Of a DNA stretch of 64,000 nt, positions 50,507 to 62,702 are shown one piece after another. The stretch lies in the NCBI RefSeq assembly GCF_040939455.1, contig NC_134129.1, forward strand, positions 17,960,501 through 18,024,500. Direction: 5' to 3'. The translations under genes were made by a program, and so were the position numbers. The notes below the pieces were generated by a model. The model worked only from the letters and a program-made list of their open reading frames with translations. It had not been told where the DNA came from and did no database searches. The first letter of the stretch is position 1, and every line of letters starts with the position of its first letter. This DNA is from Microcebus murinus (Eukaryota > Chordata > Mammalia > Primates > Cheirogaleidae).

Positions 50507-50940
50507 GTACGTGCAGGGCGGGCTGGGGGGGGTCCTCTGGGTGCCCCCACCCCAAGGGATTCCGTCCGCCGGGGGCCCTAGAAACCAGAGCTATCCCATT
50601 TGCGAAGCCCTGACAACCGCCCAGCGTTTGCACGTGGGCTGCTCTGGGTTTGCCCTTCAGAAAGTGAGCAGGCGTGTTTGTCTTGCCCCACCCCGGGTGA
50701 CAGCCGGGTGTTTGCACCCCTTCCAAAGCCACGGCCCCTCGGGAGCTCGGCACGGACCCTGAGCCGGAACAGACCGTGCACTGAGAGCATTGCGACAAGG
50801 AAGTGCCTTAACATCCTTAAAATCGGGAGAAGGCTTTTGGGTTGTTTTGTTTGGGCGGGGAGTTTTGTTTTTTTGTTTTTAAAGCTCGATGAGCGTAAAG
50901 GTCGATGTTTTTTTTTAAAAAAACAGGATATTTTTAGAGG
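50507..50940. other. Intron just after LDLR-A1 exon
   Basis: GC-rich for about 270 bp, then T-rich. Frames on both strands run through from the exon but have no splice or family support. Confidence 0.5.
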
Positions 50941-51388
50941 GAAAATGTTAGCACTAATGATTTTTGGCCATAATAACTCAGTCACTCCAAAGCCTCTTTT
51001 ATTTTTTGATGGCCGATGTTGGGATAGAATTGTATTTTTTTTTTATAGGAAAAATGTTCACACCAATGGTTTTTAACCATAATAACACAGTCACTCCAAA
51101 GCCTCTTTTATTTTATTTTTTGATGGTCGATGTTGGGATAGAATTGTATTTTTTTTTGTAGGAAAAATGTTCACACTAATGATTTTTAACCATTATAATG
51201 CACTCACTCCAAAGCCTCTTTTATTTTATTTTTTGATGGTCGATGTTGGGATAGAATTGTATTTTTTTTATAGGAAAAATGTTCACACTAATGATTTTTA
51301 ACCATTATAATGCACTCACTCCAAAGCCTCTTTTCATTTTATTTTTTGATGGCCACCCTAATGTTGGGATGTAATTGTATTTTTTTTT
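50941..51388. repeat. ~112-bp tandem repeat, four units
   Basis: Units start at 50941, 51049, 51162 and 51274. Each carries 'cactccaaagcctctttt', 'tttttgatgg', 'gatgttgggatagaattgta' and a T run. Unit 1 is the most diverged. Unit 4 has a small change ('ggccaccctaatgttggg') and runs straight into the L1 tail. Confidence 0.95.
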
Positions 51389-52170
51389 ATTTCAGCATAT
51401 TACAGGGGTACAAATGTTTAGGTTGCATAGATTGCCTTTGCCCCATCTGAGTCAGAGTTTCAAGTGTGCCCAGCCCCCAGACTGTGTGACCGCACCCATT
51501 AGGTGTGAATATACCCATCCCCTCCTCCCCCCTTCCACCTGCCTGACACCAGATGAAAGTTACCACTATATTTGCACCTAAGTGTTGATGTTGATCAGTT
51601 AATACCAATTTGCTGGTGAGCACATGTGGTGCTTGTTTTTCCATTCTTGGGACACTTCACTCAGTAGAATGGGCTCCAGCTCCATGTAGGTTAACACAAG
51701 AGGTGCTAGATCACCATTGTGTTTTTTTGTGGCTGAGTAGAACTCCATGGTATACATATGCCACATCTTATTAATCCGCTCATGTATGGATGGGCACTTG
51801 GGTTGTTTCCACATCGTTGCAATTGTGAATTGTGCTGCTATAGACATTTGGGTGCAGGTGTCTTTATTATTACAGAATGTCTTTTTTTCCTTTGGGTAGA
51901 TGCCCAGTAATGGGATTGCTGGATCACATGGCAGTTCTACTTGAGATGTCTCTCCATATTGCTTTCCGCTGAGGTTGAGCTAGTTTGCAGTCCCACCAGC
52001 AGGGTAGGAGTGTTCCTCTCTCTCCGCATCCACGCCAATATTGATTGTTTTGGGACTTTTTGATAAAGACCACTTTTTCCATGGGAGTTAAGTGATAGCT
52101 CATTGTAGTTTTGATTTGCATTTCCCTGATGAGTAGAGATGTTGAACATTTTTTCATGTTTGTTGACTGT
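51389..52170 (-). mobile_element. L1 3' end, 5'-truncated
   Basis: Inverted L1 3' UTR ('cagcatattacaggggtac') and ORF2 C-terminus. The minus strand gives [19 protein letters not shown] and [17 protein letters not shown]. In the second peptide the His of the cysteine motif has changed to Pro. The frame has several breaks. Confidence 0.92.
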
Positions 52171-52204
52171 TAACAATATAACAAAAGAGATGTCCCAAAG
52201 CCAA

Positions 52205-52385
52205 ACAAAACTGTCAAAATACTTAACTCCCACATATGAGTGAGAACATGTGAGGTTTGTCTTTCTGTGGTTGGCTCACTTCACTTAACATGATGTTCTC
52301 CATTTTCACCCATGTTGTTGCAAATGACAGGATTTTCATCTTTTTGATGGCTATATACTACTCCATTTTGTGTACGTCCCTCACA
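52205..52385 (-). mobile_element. Older L1 fragment
   Basis: 'tatgagtgagaacatgtgag' and 'gttggctcacttcacttaac' are the complement of L1 3' sequence of an older subtype. Confidence 0.8.
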
Positions 52386-52520
52386 CACAAAAAAATAGTG
52401 GCAGTGAGTTCTTTGGGTAAAGAGTAGGATTACAGGGAGCTGGGTTGTGTAAAGAGAGCTGATGGAAAAGATGGAATTAAAGCTAAGGACTTGCACTCAG
52501 GTGATGTCTATATACTCTAA

Positions 52521-52731
52521 CAGGGGTCCTCACACTTTTTAAACAGGGGGCCAGCTCACCGTGCCTCAGACCGTTGGAGAGAGCGGTGCACATTCCACGC
52601 ATGCGCACTGTGGGCCCGGGACCAGTCGGCTGCTAAGCAGGACAGGCAGCGGCGGCAAAAACACGGGGCGGCCGGATAAATGTCCTCGGTGGGCCGCATG
52701 TGGCCCTCGGGCCGGAGTTTGAGGACCCCTG
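52521..52731 (+). mobile_element. OC1-like hAT element
   Basis: Starts caggggtcctcac and ends tttgaggacccctg. The interior matches the copies at 10458 and 16992. The right flank, ctctagaa, is a near-ideal hAT target, while the left flank (tactctaa) is a decayed version. It directly abuts the MER5A-like element. Confidence 0.9.
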
Positions 52732-52739
52732 CTCTAGAA

Positions 52740-52961
52740 CAGTAGTTTTCAACCATCTAGGTGACATTTTGCATTGCAAAAATGCATTTTTGCAATGCAA
52801 AAAAAATGGAGACATTTTTTGTTTTCACAACGGTGGGGGGCGGGGAGGCGCTCCTGGCCAGAGATGCTGGTAAACATCCTTAGCTGCACGGGGCCGGCGG
52901 CCAACAGCGGGAAGAACTGCCCAGTCCAGAAGGTCAACGGCTCTGCAGTTGAGAAACCCTG
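52740..52961 (+). mobile_element. MER5A-like hAT-Charlie element
   Basis: Starts cagtagttttcaacc, contains 'ggagacattttttgttttca', 'ccagagatgctggtaaacat' and 'gaactgcccagtcca', and ends gttgagaaaccctg. The flanks ctctagaa and ttctagag are the decayed 8-bp target duplication. A 36-nt perfect palindrome sits at 52767-52802. Confidence 0.88.
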
Positions 52962-54780
52962 TTCTAGAGCTGGCAGCCAATAGCAGAAAGAACCCAGGGC
53001 GTCAATAAGCAAGAGCTGTTGACTCGCAGCTCTTGCTGTTTAAGAGCTGAGCAATGGTGGGCAGACCATTGAACACACCCTGGCCATCTCAAAGTGACAG
53101 GGTCTCCGATTGCAGGATGCTTGGTCCTTTCCATCTTTAACATTCTGTGTGTGAGAACTGAGCATTCCTGCTTGCACCTTGAGCCCAGGCAGCACATTCA
53201 TGTTTACAGAGACTGAGCAAATTGAACGAAGCCCTCGATAAACAACGGCTGTCTGTTTCTTAGCTTTCCGCTCTGACTTAATGAGGGGCAAAGGTGAATA
53301 GGGTGTGCATGAGATACCAAACTGAAATAAATATCAACAGGCAAGAACTTCAGAAGAAACAGTTTTGTACCAAGCTTTCCTTAAGAAAGTGAAAAGGTGT
53401 ATCTAGAAAAACATCTACCTTAGGGTCCTGCAAAATTATGCTCGGTTATATTGAGCAAGGAAATCGCAGCAAATGGGTTTTCAGAATTTGGATTTCTTGA
53501 TCCCAAACCGAGCTGACAACCTCCCTTTTCGGTTCAGGCAAACGTTAATTCCGATAAAAGGAGACACTGTGATTTTTGCTATTTGCTGTGGGTTTCTGGC
53601 TGTGTAATGCCTCTGGGTTAAGGCTTTGTGTGTTTACTAACCACACAGACCTTAGGAAAGTAACGAGCTGTTTTCTCAAAGGCAGCCAATTTTGTATCTA
53701 ACTTCTGGAAATGGCTCTAACCCAGCAAGTCATAACAGTGGAAAGTTGGAATCTGCACCTGTGTGAATAATCAGGATTTTTTTTTTTTTAAATCTGAGTC
53801 CTCTCCATTGATGAATCAGTTTAATAAGTGACGACATTGATTTTTAAAATATCGCCAATGAAATATTTCAGCGCGAATTACCAGGGGTCCAGAGTGGACC
53901 TCACGGGGGGCGCATAAACCTTTGGGAATTTCTGGTGTGATCTCAGGTTAATCAGATTCTGAAAGGAGTGTTTGATTCCCTAGTAGTGCATCAAAAAAAA
54001 AAAAATTAAAGCGTGTTGCATAAAAAGAAATTAATTCACATAGTTTAAAATCTGCAGAGCTATTTTCCACTCCCACTTCAGGGCAATGCATGTGTGCTTG
54101 TCACCTGTGGTCAAAATGAGAAGCCTTTTTCCCCTCCGGTTATGGCTGATTCGAACATTTTGATTCAAAACTTCCTACAGGAATAATTTATATTAAAGCA
54201 AAAAGCAAAAAAGACTTTTTAAATTTTTTGCAAGGAAACACATATATATATCGATGCACAGATTCCCCAAGTCTGCCCTCAGGACACGGGAAGGCATAGT
54301 ATTTCTGCAACTCAGAGGCACCCCTGAGTTGGGTACCCCCGTCAGCATTGGGGTGCAGGGTTGGGAGATAGCGCCCTCTGCTGAATGGGAGAAAATAGCA
54401 TTGTCAAGGTGATAACAGGGACCTCTTCTTGTTAATATACTTCTTACATTTGCCCTTGAGGTGGCTGTTCGAAAATTCGAAAATTATTCAGACTGAAGGG
54501 AGGAAAAAAACAAAAAGTAATTGCAAAGTTCTGCAGCTGCATAAGTGTGAGCAATATGTATGCATGCGTGTGTGCTTGTGCCTGTTCCCATACACGCTTT
54601 CTTCATGAAGACCTTGAATGGATGGTCTCTGAGGCCCATGCCACTCCTAAAATGATGTGATTCTAAGGTTTTAAGGTTTTTTTTTTCTTTTTTAGAAGAT
54701 TGCTTTCCTGAAATAGAGATTTATGATTCATGTATATATAAGTGTGATATTTTGATGTGGCTACTAGCAGTTTAGCTGAT
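52962..54780. other. Unassigned intron, no gene
   Basis: About 1.8 kb of apparently unique sequence. A short hairpin lies at 53008-53037. No splice-flanked coding sequence was found. Confidence 0.45.
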
Positions 54781-54789
54781 CAATGCCAA

Positions 54790-54797
<8 letters not shown>

Positions 54798-54820
<23 letters not shown>

Positions 54821-55141
54821 GAGACACAGTCTCACTCTGTTGCCCGGGCTAGAGTGAGTGCCGTGGCGTCAGCCTAGCTCACAGCAACCTCAACTCCTGG
54901 GCTCAAGCGATCCTCCTGCCTCAGCCTCCCGAGTAGCTGGGACTACAGGCATGCGCCACCACACCTGGCTAATTTTTTTCTGTATATTTTTTTAGTTGGC
55001 CAATTAATTTCTTTCTATTTTTAGTAGAGATGGGGTCTCGCTCTTGCTCAGGCTGGTTTGGAACTCCTGACCTTGAGCGATCCTCCCGCCTCAGCCTCCC
55101 AGACTGCTAGGATTACAGGCGTGAGCCACCACGCCCAGCCT
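54798..55141 (-). mobile_element. Alu SINE
   Basis: Inverted full-length Alu with a 32-T tract. The 16-bp duplication aatgccaaagactttt lies at 54782-54797 and 55142-55157, which suggests a recent insertion. Confidence 0.97.
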
Positions 55142-55157
55142 AATGCCAAAGACTTTT

Positions 55158-55544
55158 GATAATGAAAGGTCACCAAGGGTGGGATGTTTATAGTAAAGAG
55201 ATGTCTACCACCAGTTGCATGAGATACAGGCTTTTATGTGAGAAGAAACAATCAGCTGGGAGTCAGGAGACTGGACTATTGACCACTGGATTTCTGGTCC
55301 TCATCAACCCAAGTAGACTGACCTTCGAATGTGCCCCCATGTTTTACCTCTTTCCTTTGTCCTTGCTATTTCTTCTACATGAAACATGCTGAACTTTTCA
55401 TCACATCCACCCTACTGAAATTCTGTCCATCTTCGATAATCCTTCTCCACTATAAGCTACCTAATTTTTGCAATTAATTTACTTTAAGTGAGGGATAAAA
55501 GATAACACATTTAAGACATCAAGTTTCTATTAAATGCAAGTCTC
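55158..55544. other. Intron, nothing recognised
   Basis: Unique-looking sequence between two Alus. Confidence 0.4.
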
Positions 55545-57235
<1,691 letters not shown>

Positions 57236-57239
57236 TCTT

Positions 57240-57763
57240 GGTGCCTTATACACATTATTTTATTAAATTCTTCTCTCCAACCCTATGAAGTGGCTGATTT
57301 TTACCACAATTTCATAGATCAATTCACAGACTCCTAGAGCTGAACGAATATACTAGAAGTCGCACAGCTAGTGGATGGCAGAACCAGCATAGGAATTCTG
57401 CTTTACCCAAGTAAAAACACCTTATCTTACTAAAATTGGGAAACTGTGTCCCTGTGTATTATTTATCTCAGCATCCAACTACAAGCTTCCTGAGATGACC
57501 TCATTTCTTTTCTCATCTTGCCACCATAACCTTCGGGCAGTATGTATTTATTTGGATAAGGATCATGCGATGAAAAATTCAATGGACTTAAGCAATAAAA
57601 TTTATAGGAAAAGAAATAACTCTAGAATCTAAATGACTCCTTGTCTCCATTATGTTTGTGCTTACCATTGACAGCCCTAGACTTCCACTGTAAAGAAAGC
57701 ATTTTTAGGAAAGATCCACTCACCCCCTGTGGAGGTTATTTATTCTGTTTGAACAGGAATTTG
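57240..57763 (-). mobile_element. MIR/L2 remnant (57245-57420) and unassigned intron
   Basis: 'ccaaccctatgaagtggctg' and 'gtcgcacagctagtggatgg' are the complement of MIR/L2 text. The remainder is unassigned. Confidence 0.55.
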
Positions 57764-57777
57764 ATTGGGAATTATTA

Positions 57778-58070
57778 TTATTATTTTCTGAGACAGAGTC
57801 TCACTCTGTTGCCCGGGCTAGAGAGCCGTGACATCAGCCTAGCTCACAGCAACCTCAAACTCCTGGGCTCAAGCGATCCTCCTGCCTCAGCCTCCCGAGT
57901 AGCTGGGGCTACAGCCATGCGCCACCATGCCCGGCTAATTTTTTTTTCCTATATATTTTGAGTTGGCCAATTAATTTCTTTCTATTTTTAGTAGAGACGG
58001 GGCTCTCGCTCTTGCTCAGGCTGGTCTCGAACTCCTGACCTTGGGCGATCCTCCCTCCTCGGCCTCCCAG
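57778..58070 (-). mobile_element. Alu SINE, 5'-truncated
   Basis: Inverted Alu missing its first ~40 bases. The 16-bp flanks tgattgggaattatta and tgattgggaactatta differ by one base, so it was truncated on insertion. It ends about 350 bp before the LDLR-A2 exon. Confidence 0.95.
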
Positions 58071-58086
58071 TGATTGGGAACTATTA

Positions 58087-58424
58087 GTATGATGAATTGA
58101 GAATGTCTCCCCTGATCTTCGACTATCAGGGAGCTTTCGGGAGACATAAAGTGGAAATCAGAGAAAAAAAAATTGCTCAGCAAGTGCTCAAAGCCCTTGG
58201 CTTGGGAGCCGGAAGGTTCTAGTCGAGGTTGCACGGTAACTTGTTAGGTGACCTCGAGCTAGTCGTCGGGTCTCTCTGTGCCAGTCTCCTCGCCCGCCAA
58301 ACAACAGGTGTGGACCAGGTCACCGTTGGGGGTTCCCTTCCTCGACAGGCTTTTACCAGACACAGCGCCGCAGCGACACTCTGTGCTGTTCCGACGACTC
58401 ACCGCTGGCTTCTCCCATTTGCAG
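58087..58424. other. Intron just before LDLR-A2 exon
   Basis: Unique sequence that becomes pyrimidine-rich ahead of the cccatttgcag acceptor. Confidence 0.5.
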
Positions 58425-58532
58425 ACTGCAGCGACAATCTGTTTCGTTGCAACACGGGCAAGTGCCTGGATCTCAGCCTCGTGTGTGACGGATATGACGA
58501 CTGTGGAGACCTGAGTGATGAGCAAAACTGCG
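58425..58532 (+). CDS. CORIN: CORIN exon: LDL-receptor class A module 2
   Basis: The 108-nt exon has the acceptor cccatttgcag and the strong donor gtaagtgg, phase 1 at both ends. The shared codon A|AC gives Asn, so the peptide runs [14 protein letters not shown] and ends [17 protein letters not shown]. All six cysteines and the full CDGYDDC-x-D-x-SDE calcium-binding signature are present. An N-C-S sequon lies at the start of the module. The match to human corin in memory is close, with changes in the N-terminal loop and at the two residues after KCL. Role: second calcium-binding module of the stem. It sits 2.7 kb before the A3 exon. Confidence 0.96.
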
Positions 58533-59298
58533 GTAAGTGGCACCGCGTCTCGTCCCTGGTGGCTTCCATCGGAAAATCACAGAACTCCATAGTCGAGGAC
58601 CTGCAGCTCGTTGCACGTGAATAGCATGGCCAGGTTGAAACCCCAAATGGTTGGTTTCTTGTGTGTGCAAGACAAGTGGGTTCAGTCACTGGTGGCAGGC
58701 ATGTCTTCCATGCAAACGTGTCCCTCTGTGCATGATCAGGCACGCTGAGGAAATATCAAGGAAGTGGGGATGAAAGGATGGGTTAAAGTTGTCAATGTGT
58801 TAATAGTTTTGTGGGGTTTTTTTTCCCTCCTCAAAAAGTCTTTTGCTGCTTCTCTGCCTAGAGCCAGTGGCTTAGGTTCAGATTTTGAGCTCTTGAGCAA
58901 GACTTTGCAGGCAGACACATTGTCTCTGCCTTCTCCCCTTGTCACGTGTGACTAAAGACCCCTCCTTTGTTTGATTCCGAAGCACGACAGGGACTATGTG
59001 TGCAAGTAGCTACAACTAGGGTTAGGGTGGCGCATGAATTTGTCTTATGGGCAGATGCCAATATTCTTTTAAAGAACGAACGTACCTTCGGAAGAGTTCA
59101 CGTTCAATTCTGCGTTCCATCTTGGGGATTCAAATCAGCAGAGTTCCTCTCGCCTATTTACCTTTTTAGCTTTGGGTTTAGCTCTACGATTTTTAGGCAG
59201 TATGTTCTTGAGTGACATAGGGACTTCGAAATAGGAACACAGGAGCAGGCTGGGCCGAGAACGCACCCTGGACAAACGCGATTGGTCAGTGTTGGGTA
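58533..59298. other. Intron after LDLR-A2 exon, nothing recognised
   Basis: Unique-looking sequence with no supported feature. Confidence 0.45.
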
Positions 59299-59872
59299 TT
59301 AGATGATATTGATATGATATCGCTATGATATTGATATGACACTGCTATGATATTGATATGATACTGATATGATACTGATATGATATTGATATGATACTGA
59401 TATGATATTGATATGATACTGATATGACACTGATATGACATTGATATGATATTGATATGACACTGATAAGAAACTGATATGATATTGATATGATACTGAT
59501 ATGGTATTGATATGATATTGATATGATACTGATATGACACTGATATAATATTGATATGATATCACCATGATATTGCTATGATATTGATATGATACTGATA
59601 AGATACTGATATGATACTCATATGATATTGATATGATACTGATATGGTATTGATATGATATTGATATGATATTGCTATGATACTGATATGATATTGCTAT
59701 GATACTGCTATGATATTGATATGATACTGATATGGTATTGATATGATATTGATATGATATTGCTATGATACTGATATGACACTGGTATGATATTGATATG
59801 ATATCACCATGATATTGCTATGATATTGATATGATACTGATAAGATACTGATATGATACTGATATGATATTC
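59299..59872. repeat. 11-bp tandem array with higher-order structure
   Basis: About 52 units of the type 'tgatatgatac/t'. Variants (gacac, tgctatg, tcaccatg, aagatac) are arranged so that a block around 59536-59640 recurs at 59778-59870. The shift is 242 bp, exactly 22 units. Minus-strand frames such as YQYHINIISVS are repeat artefacts. Confidence 0.95.
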
Positions 59873-60106
59873 AGCAGTAGATGGCATTGAAAGGGATGTT
59901 TGGGAGAAATCAGGACTATGATCGGAGGAATGTCTGGGGTGGCGAGTGTCAGAGATAGCCCCGTGCTGGGAAACGTGGTGGCTTCTGGGAGCGCTGTCTG
60001 GCTGTCTTTTGCTACATCTGTAAAAAATATTGAAAAATATAAATGTATACAAACCATTCCACAGGTGATCCGTGTGGGTTACCTTACTTTGGAAAGTTTA
60101 CTATAT

Positions 60107-60440
60107 ATTTTTTTTTTTTTTTTGAGACATAGTCTCGCTTTGTTGCCCAGGCTAGAGTGAGTGCCATGGCGTCAGCCTAGCTCACAGCAACCTCCAACTC
60201 CTGGGCTCAAGCGATCCTCCTGCCTCAGCCTCCCAAGTAGCTGGGACTACAGGCATGCACCACCATGCCCGGCTAATTTTTTCTTTATATTTTTAGTTGG
60301 CCAATTAATTTATTTCTATTTATAGTAGAGACGGGGTCTCAGTCTTGCTTAGGCTGGTCTCAAACTCCTGACCTTGAGCAGTCCTCCCACCTCGGCCTCC
60401 CAGAGTGCTGGGATGACAGGTGTGAGCCACCGAGCCTGGC
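60107..60440 (-). mobile_element. Alu SINE
   Basis: Inverted full-length Alu. Flanks 'tggaaagtttact' and 'tggaaatagtttact' are an imperfect duplication. Confidence 0.96.
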
Positions 60441-60479
60441 CTGGAAATAGTTTACTTTTATCTCATTTTATTTATAGCT

Positions 60480-60955
60480 ATACATTTATGGGGTACAGAG
60501 TATGGGGTACATTTATGGGATACATAGCATGGGGTACATTTATGGGGTAAATTTATGGGGTACATAGTATGGGGTACATTTATGGGGTACAGAGTATGGG
60601 GTATAGAGTAGGGGGTACATTTATGGGGTACAGAGTAGGGGGTACATTTATGGGTACAGAGCATGGGGTACATTTATGGGGTCCAGAGTATGGGGTACAT
60701 TTATGGGGTACAGAGTATGGGGTACATTTATGGGGTACAGAGTATGGGGTACATTTATGGGTGCAGAGTAGGGGGCATATTTATGGGGTACATTTATGGG
60801 GTGTAGAGTATGGGGTACATTTATGGGGTGTAGAGTATGGGGTACATTTATGGGGTAAGAGTAGGGGGCATATTTATGGGGTGCAGAGTAAGGGGCACAT
60901 TTATGGGGTGCAGAGCATGGGGTACAGTTATGGGGCACAGTTATAGGGTACGGAT
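60480..60955. repeat. 27-bp tandem array
   Basis: About 17 units of 'ggggtacatttatggggtac' plus 'agagtat'. Length variants lack a few bases. The period is nine codons, so both strands show open repeated frames (MGYRVGGTF; INVPHTLYP). It may have grown from an inverted L1 3' end, since 'tttatggggtac' is L1-like. It ends about 300 bp before the LDLR-A3 exon. Confidence 0.93.
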
Positions 60956-60959
60956 TGAT

Positions 60960-61448
60960 ATATATAACACCGACACGCGTGTACAAGGCGTGACGGCTGA
61001 ATCCGAGTGACGAGACCCTGCCACGGGCCGGCCGCCGTGCAGAGCCCCCGCCGACGTGGAGGACAGACACGCTCGCCCACGGCGCTGGTGCCCAGCAGGG
61101 CACACCGGGGGTGGCGGGGGGCATTTCTGGCGTTTTGCTTGTGTTCGCGCCCGGTCGTGTGAACAGAGAGGGTGGCCGAGCTGCGGCCGGGCGGGCTTGT
61201 CGTGTCGTGGCTTGTCCGCGGAGCCGGCTCCCTGCACCCTCACGCGTCCCTCTCTCCCCAGATTGCCACCCCACGCGGGAGCACCGCTGCGGGGACGGGC
61301 GCTGCATCGCCGCGGCGTGGGTCTGCGACGGCGACCAGGACTGCGGGGACAAGTCCGACGAGGCCAACTGCTGTGAGCACCCGGGGTCCCTTCCTCGTGT
61401 TGTCAGGCGGGGCTCAGGGCCCGGGACCGCGTGGGGACTCACCGCCTA
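60960..61448. promoter_or_regulatory. Intragenic CpG-rich pocket over the LDLR-A3 exon
   Basis: By eye this ~490-bp stretch has far more CG dinucleotides than its neighbours ('gggccggccgccgtgc', 'gagctgcggccgggcggg', and much of the exon). No TATA box or known promoter element was identified. It could be a methylation-free island or simply GC-biased drift. No count was made. Confidence 0.45.
61262..61372 (+). CDS. CORIN: CORIN exon: LDL-receptor class A module 3
   Basis: The 111-nt exon has the acceptor ctctctccccag and the donor gtgagcacc, phase 1 at both ends. The shared codon G|AT gives Asp. The peptide is [15 protein letters not shown], then [13 protein letters not shown], then GDKSDEANC, with all six cysteines and the CDGDQDC-x-D-x-SDE calcium motif. 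Human corin as I recall has AMEWVC where this has AAAWVC. The third codon positions are almost all G or C and the exon is full of CpG, unlike the other three exons. It lies in a GC-rich pocket between a 27-bp tandem array and two Alus. The frame is intact, so this looks like GC drift rather than decay. Confidence 0.95.
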
Positions 61449-61777
61449 GGCCGGGCGCGGTGGCTCACGCCTGTCATCCCGGCACTCTGGGAGGCCGAGG
61501 TGGGAGGATCACTCAAGGTCAGGAGTTCGAGGCCAGCCTGAGCCAGAGCAAGACCCCGTCTCTACTATAAACACAAATAAATTAATTGGCCAACTAAAAA
61601 TATATATACAAAAAATTAGCCGGGCATGGTGGCGCATGCCTGTAGTCCCAGCTACTCGGGAGGCTGAGGCAGGAGGATCGCTTGAGCCCAGGAGTTGGAG
61701 GTTGCTGTGAGCGAGGCTGACGCCACGGCACTCACTCTAGCCCGGGCAACAGAGTGAGACTCTGTCTCAAAAAGAAA
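61449..61777 (+). mobile_element. Alu SINE
   Basis: Sense full-length Alu beginning 77 bp after the LDLR-A3 donor site. Confidence 0.97.
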
Positions 61778-61803
61778 GACTCACTGTCTAAACAGCATCC
61801 TTG

Positions 61804-62119
61804 ACCAGGCGCTGTGGCTCATGCCTGTCATCCCAGCACTCTGGGAGGCCAAGGTGGGTGGATTGCTCAAGGTCAGGAGTTCAAAACCAGCCTGAGCCAG
61901 AGTGAGACCCCATCTCTACTATAAAAATAGAAAGAAATTAATTGGCCAACTAATATATATATATATACATATATATGTATATATATATAAATTAGCCAGG
62001 CATGGTGGCGCATGCCTGTAGTCCCAGCTACTTGGGAGGCTGAGGCAGGAGGATTGTTTGAGCCAGGCTGACGCCACGGCACTCACTCTAGCCGGGGCAA
62101 CAAAGCGAGACTCTGTCTC

Positions 62120-62192
<73 letters not shown>
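61804..62192 (+). mobile_element. Alu SINE with internal deletion and (TA)n(CA)n tail
   Basis: Sense Alu lacking about 27 bases in the right arm ('ggattgtttgagccaggctg'). After a 27-A tail comes (TA)n and then (CA)n. Flanks 'aacagcatcctt' and 'aacagcaccctt' are a one-mismatch duplication. Confidence 0.96.
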
Positions 62193-62204
62193 TTAACAGC
62201 ACCC

Positions 62205-62702
62205 TTATACTTTGGTTCTAGCCTAATTGAGTGGCGTGATGACAATATCAGTGCTGTGTGTCCACCTGCCAGGCCTCGATCCCCAAAACCCCAAGCTTAA
62301 TTTGGCCGATGTGGCCACGTGGGTGTCTGTTTTCTCTCTCATGACTCCTTGGATCACCTTGATGCTTCTGTAACTTCATCAAAGGTGTCGCTCTTTCCTG
62401 AGGCCGGGGGTTTTCTTCTGGAAACAATATATAAGTAGCTGAGCTCCCTGGTAGGAGCCTCCAGGTATGTTCTCAGGGACCCTCTGTGGTCATGAGGAAC
62501 ATGGAGAGGATTTGCAAAGAGAAGAGAGCCTTTATTTAATGCTCACAGAGCTACAAAGGAAGTGTGTGATAATTAAGCATAATTTTATAGCCGATTGTGT
62601 TTCTGGGGTGAATGGAAATGTTCAGCTAGTTTTTACGTTACCAAATTAATAACAACTATGGCTATTCACCCTTTTTTCTCCCTAGAAAATATAGCATTCC
62701 TA
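62205..62702. other. Intron, nothing recognised
   Basis: Unique-looking sequence with no supported feature. Confidence 0.4.

Noticed and set aside
59286..60057. Ser/Tyr/Ile/His repeat frames
   Set aside because: Translation of the 11-bp array.
60569..61442. Frames of 125 and 264 codons on opposite strands before and over LDLR-A3
   Set aside because: They arise from the 27-bp array, whose period is nine codons, plus a GC-rich region with few stops. The minus-strand frame runs antisense to a proven exon.
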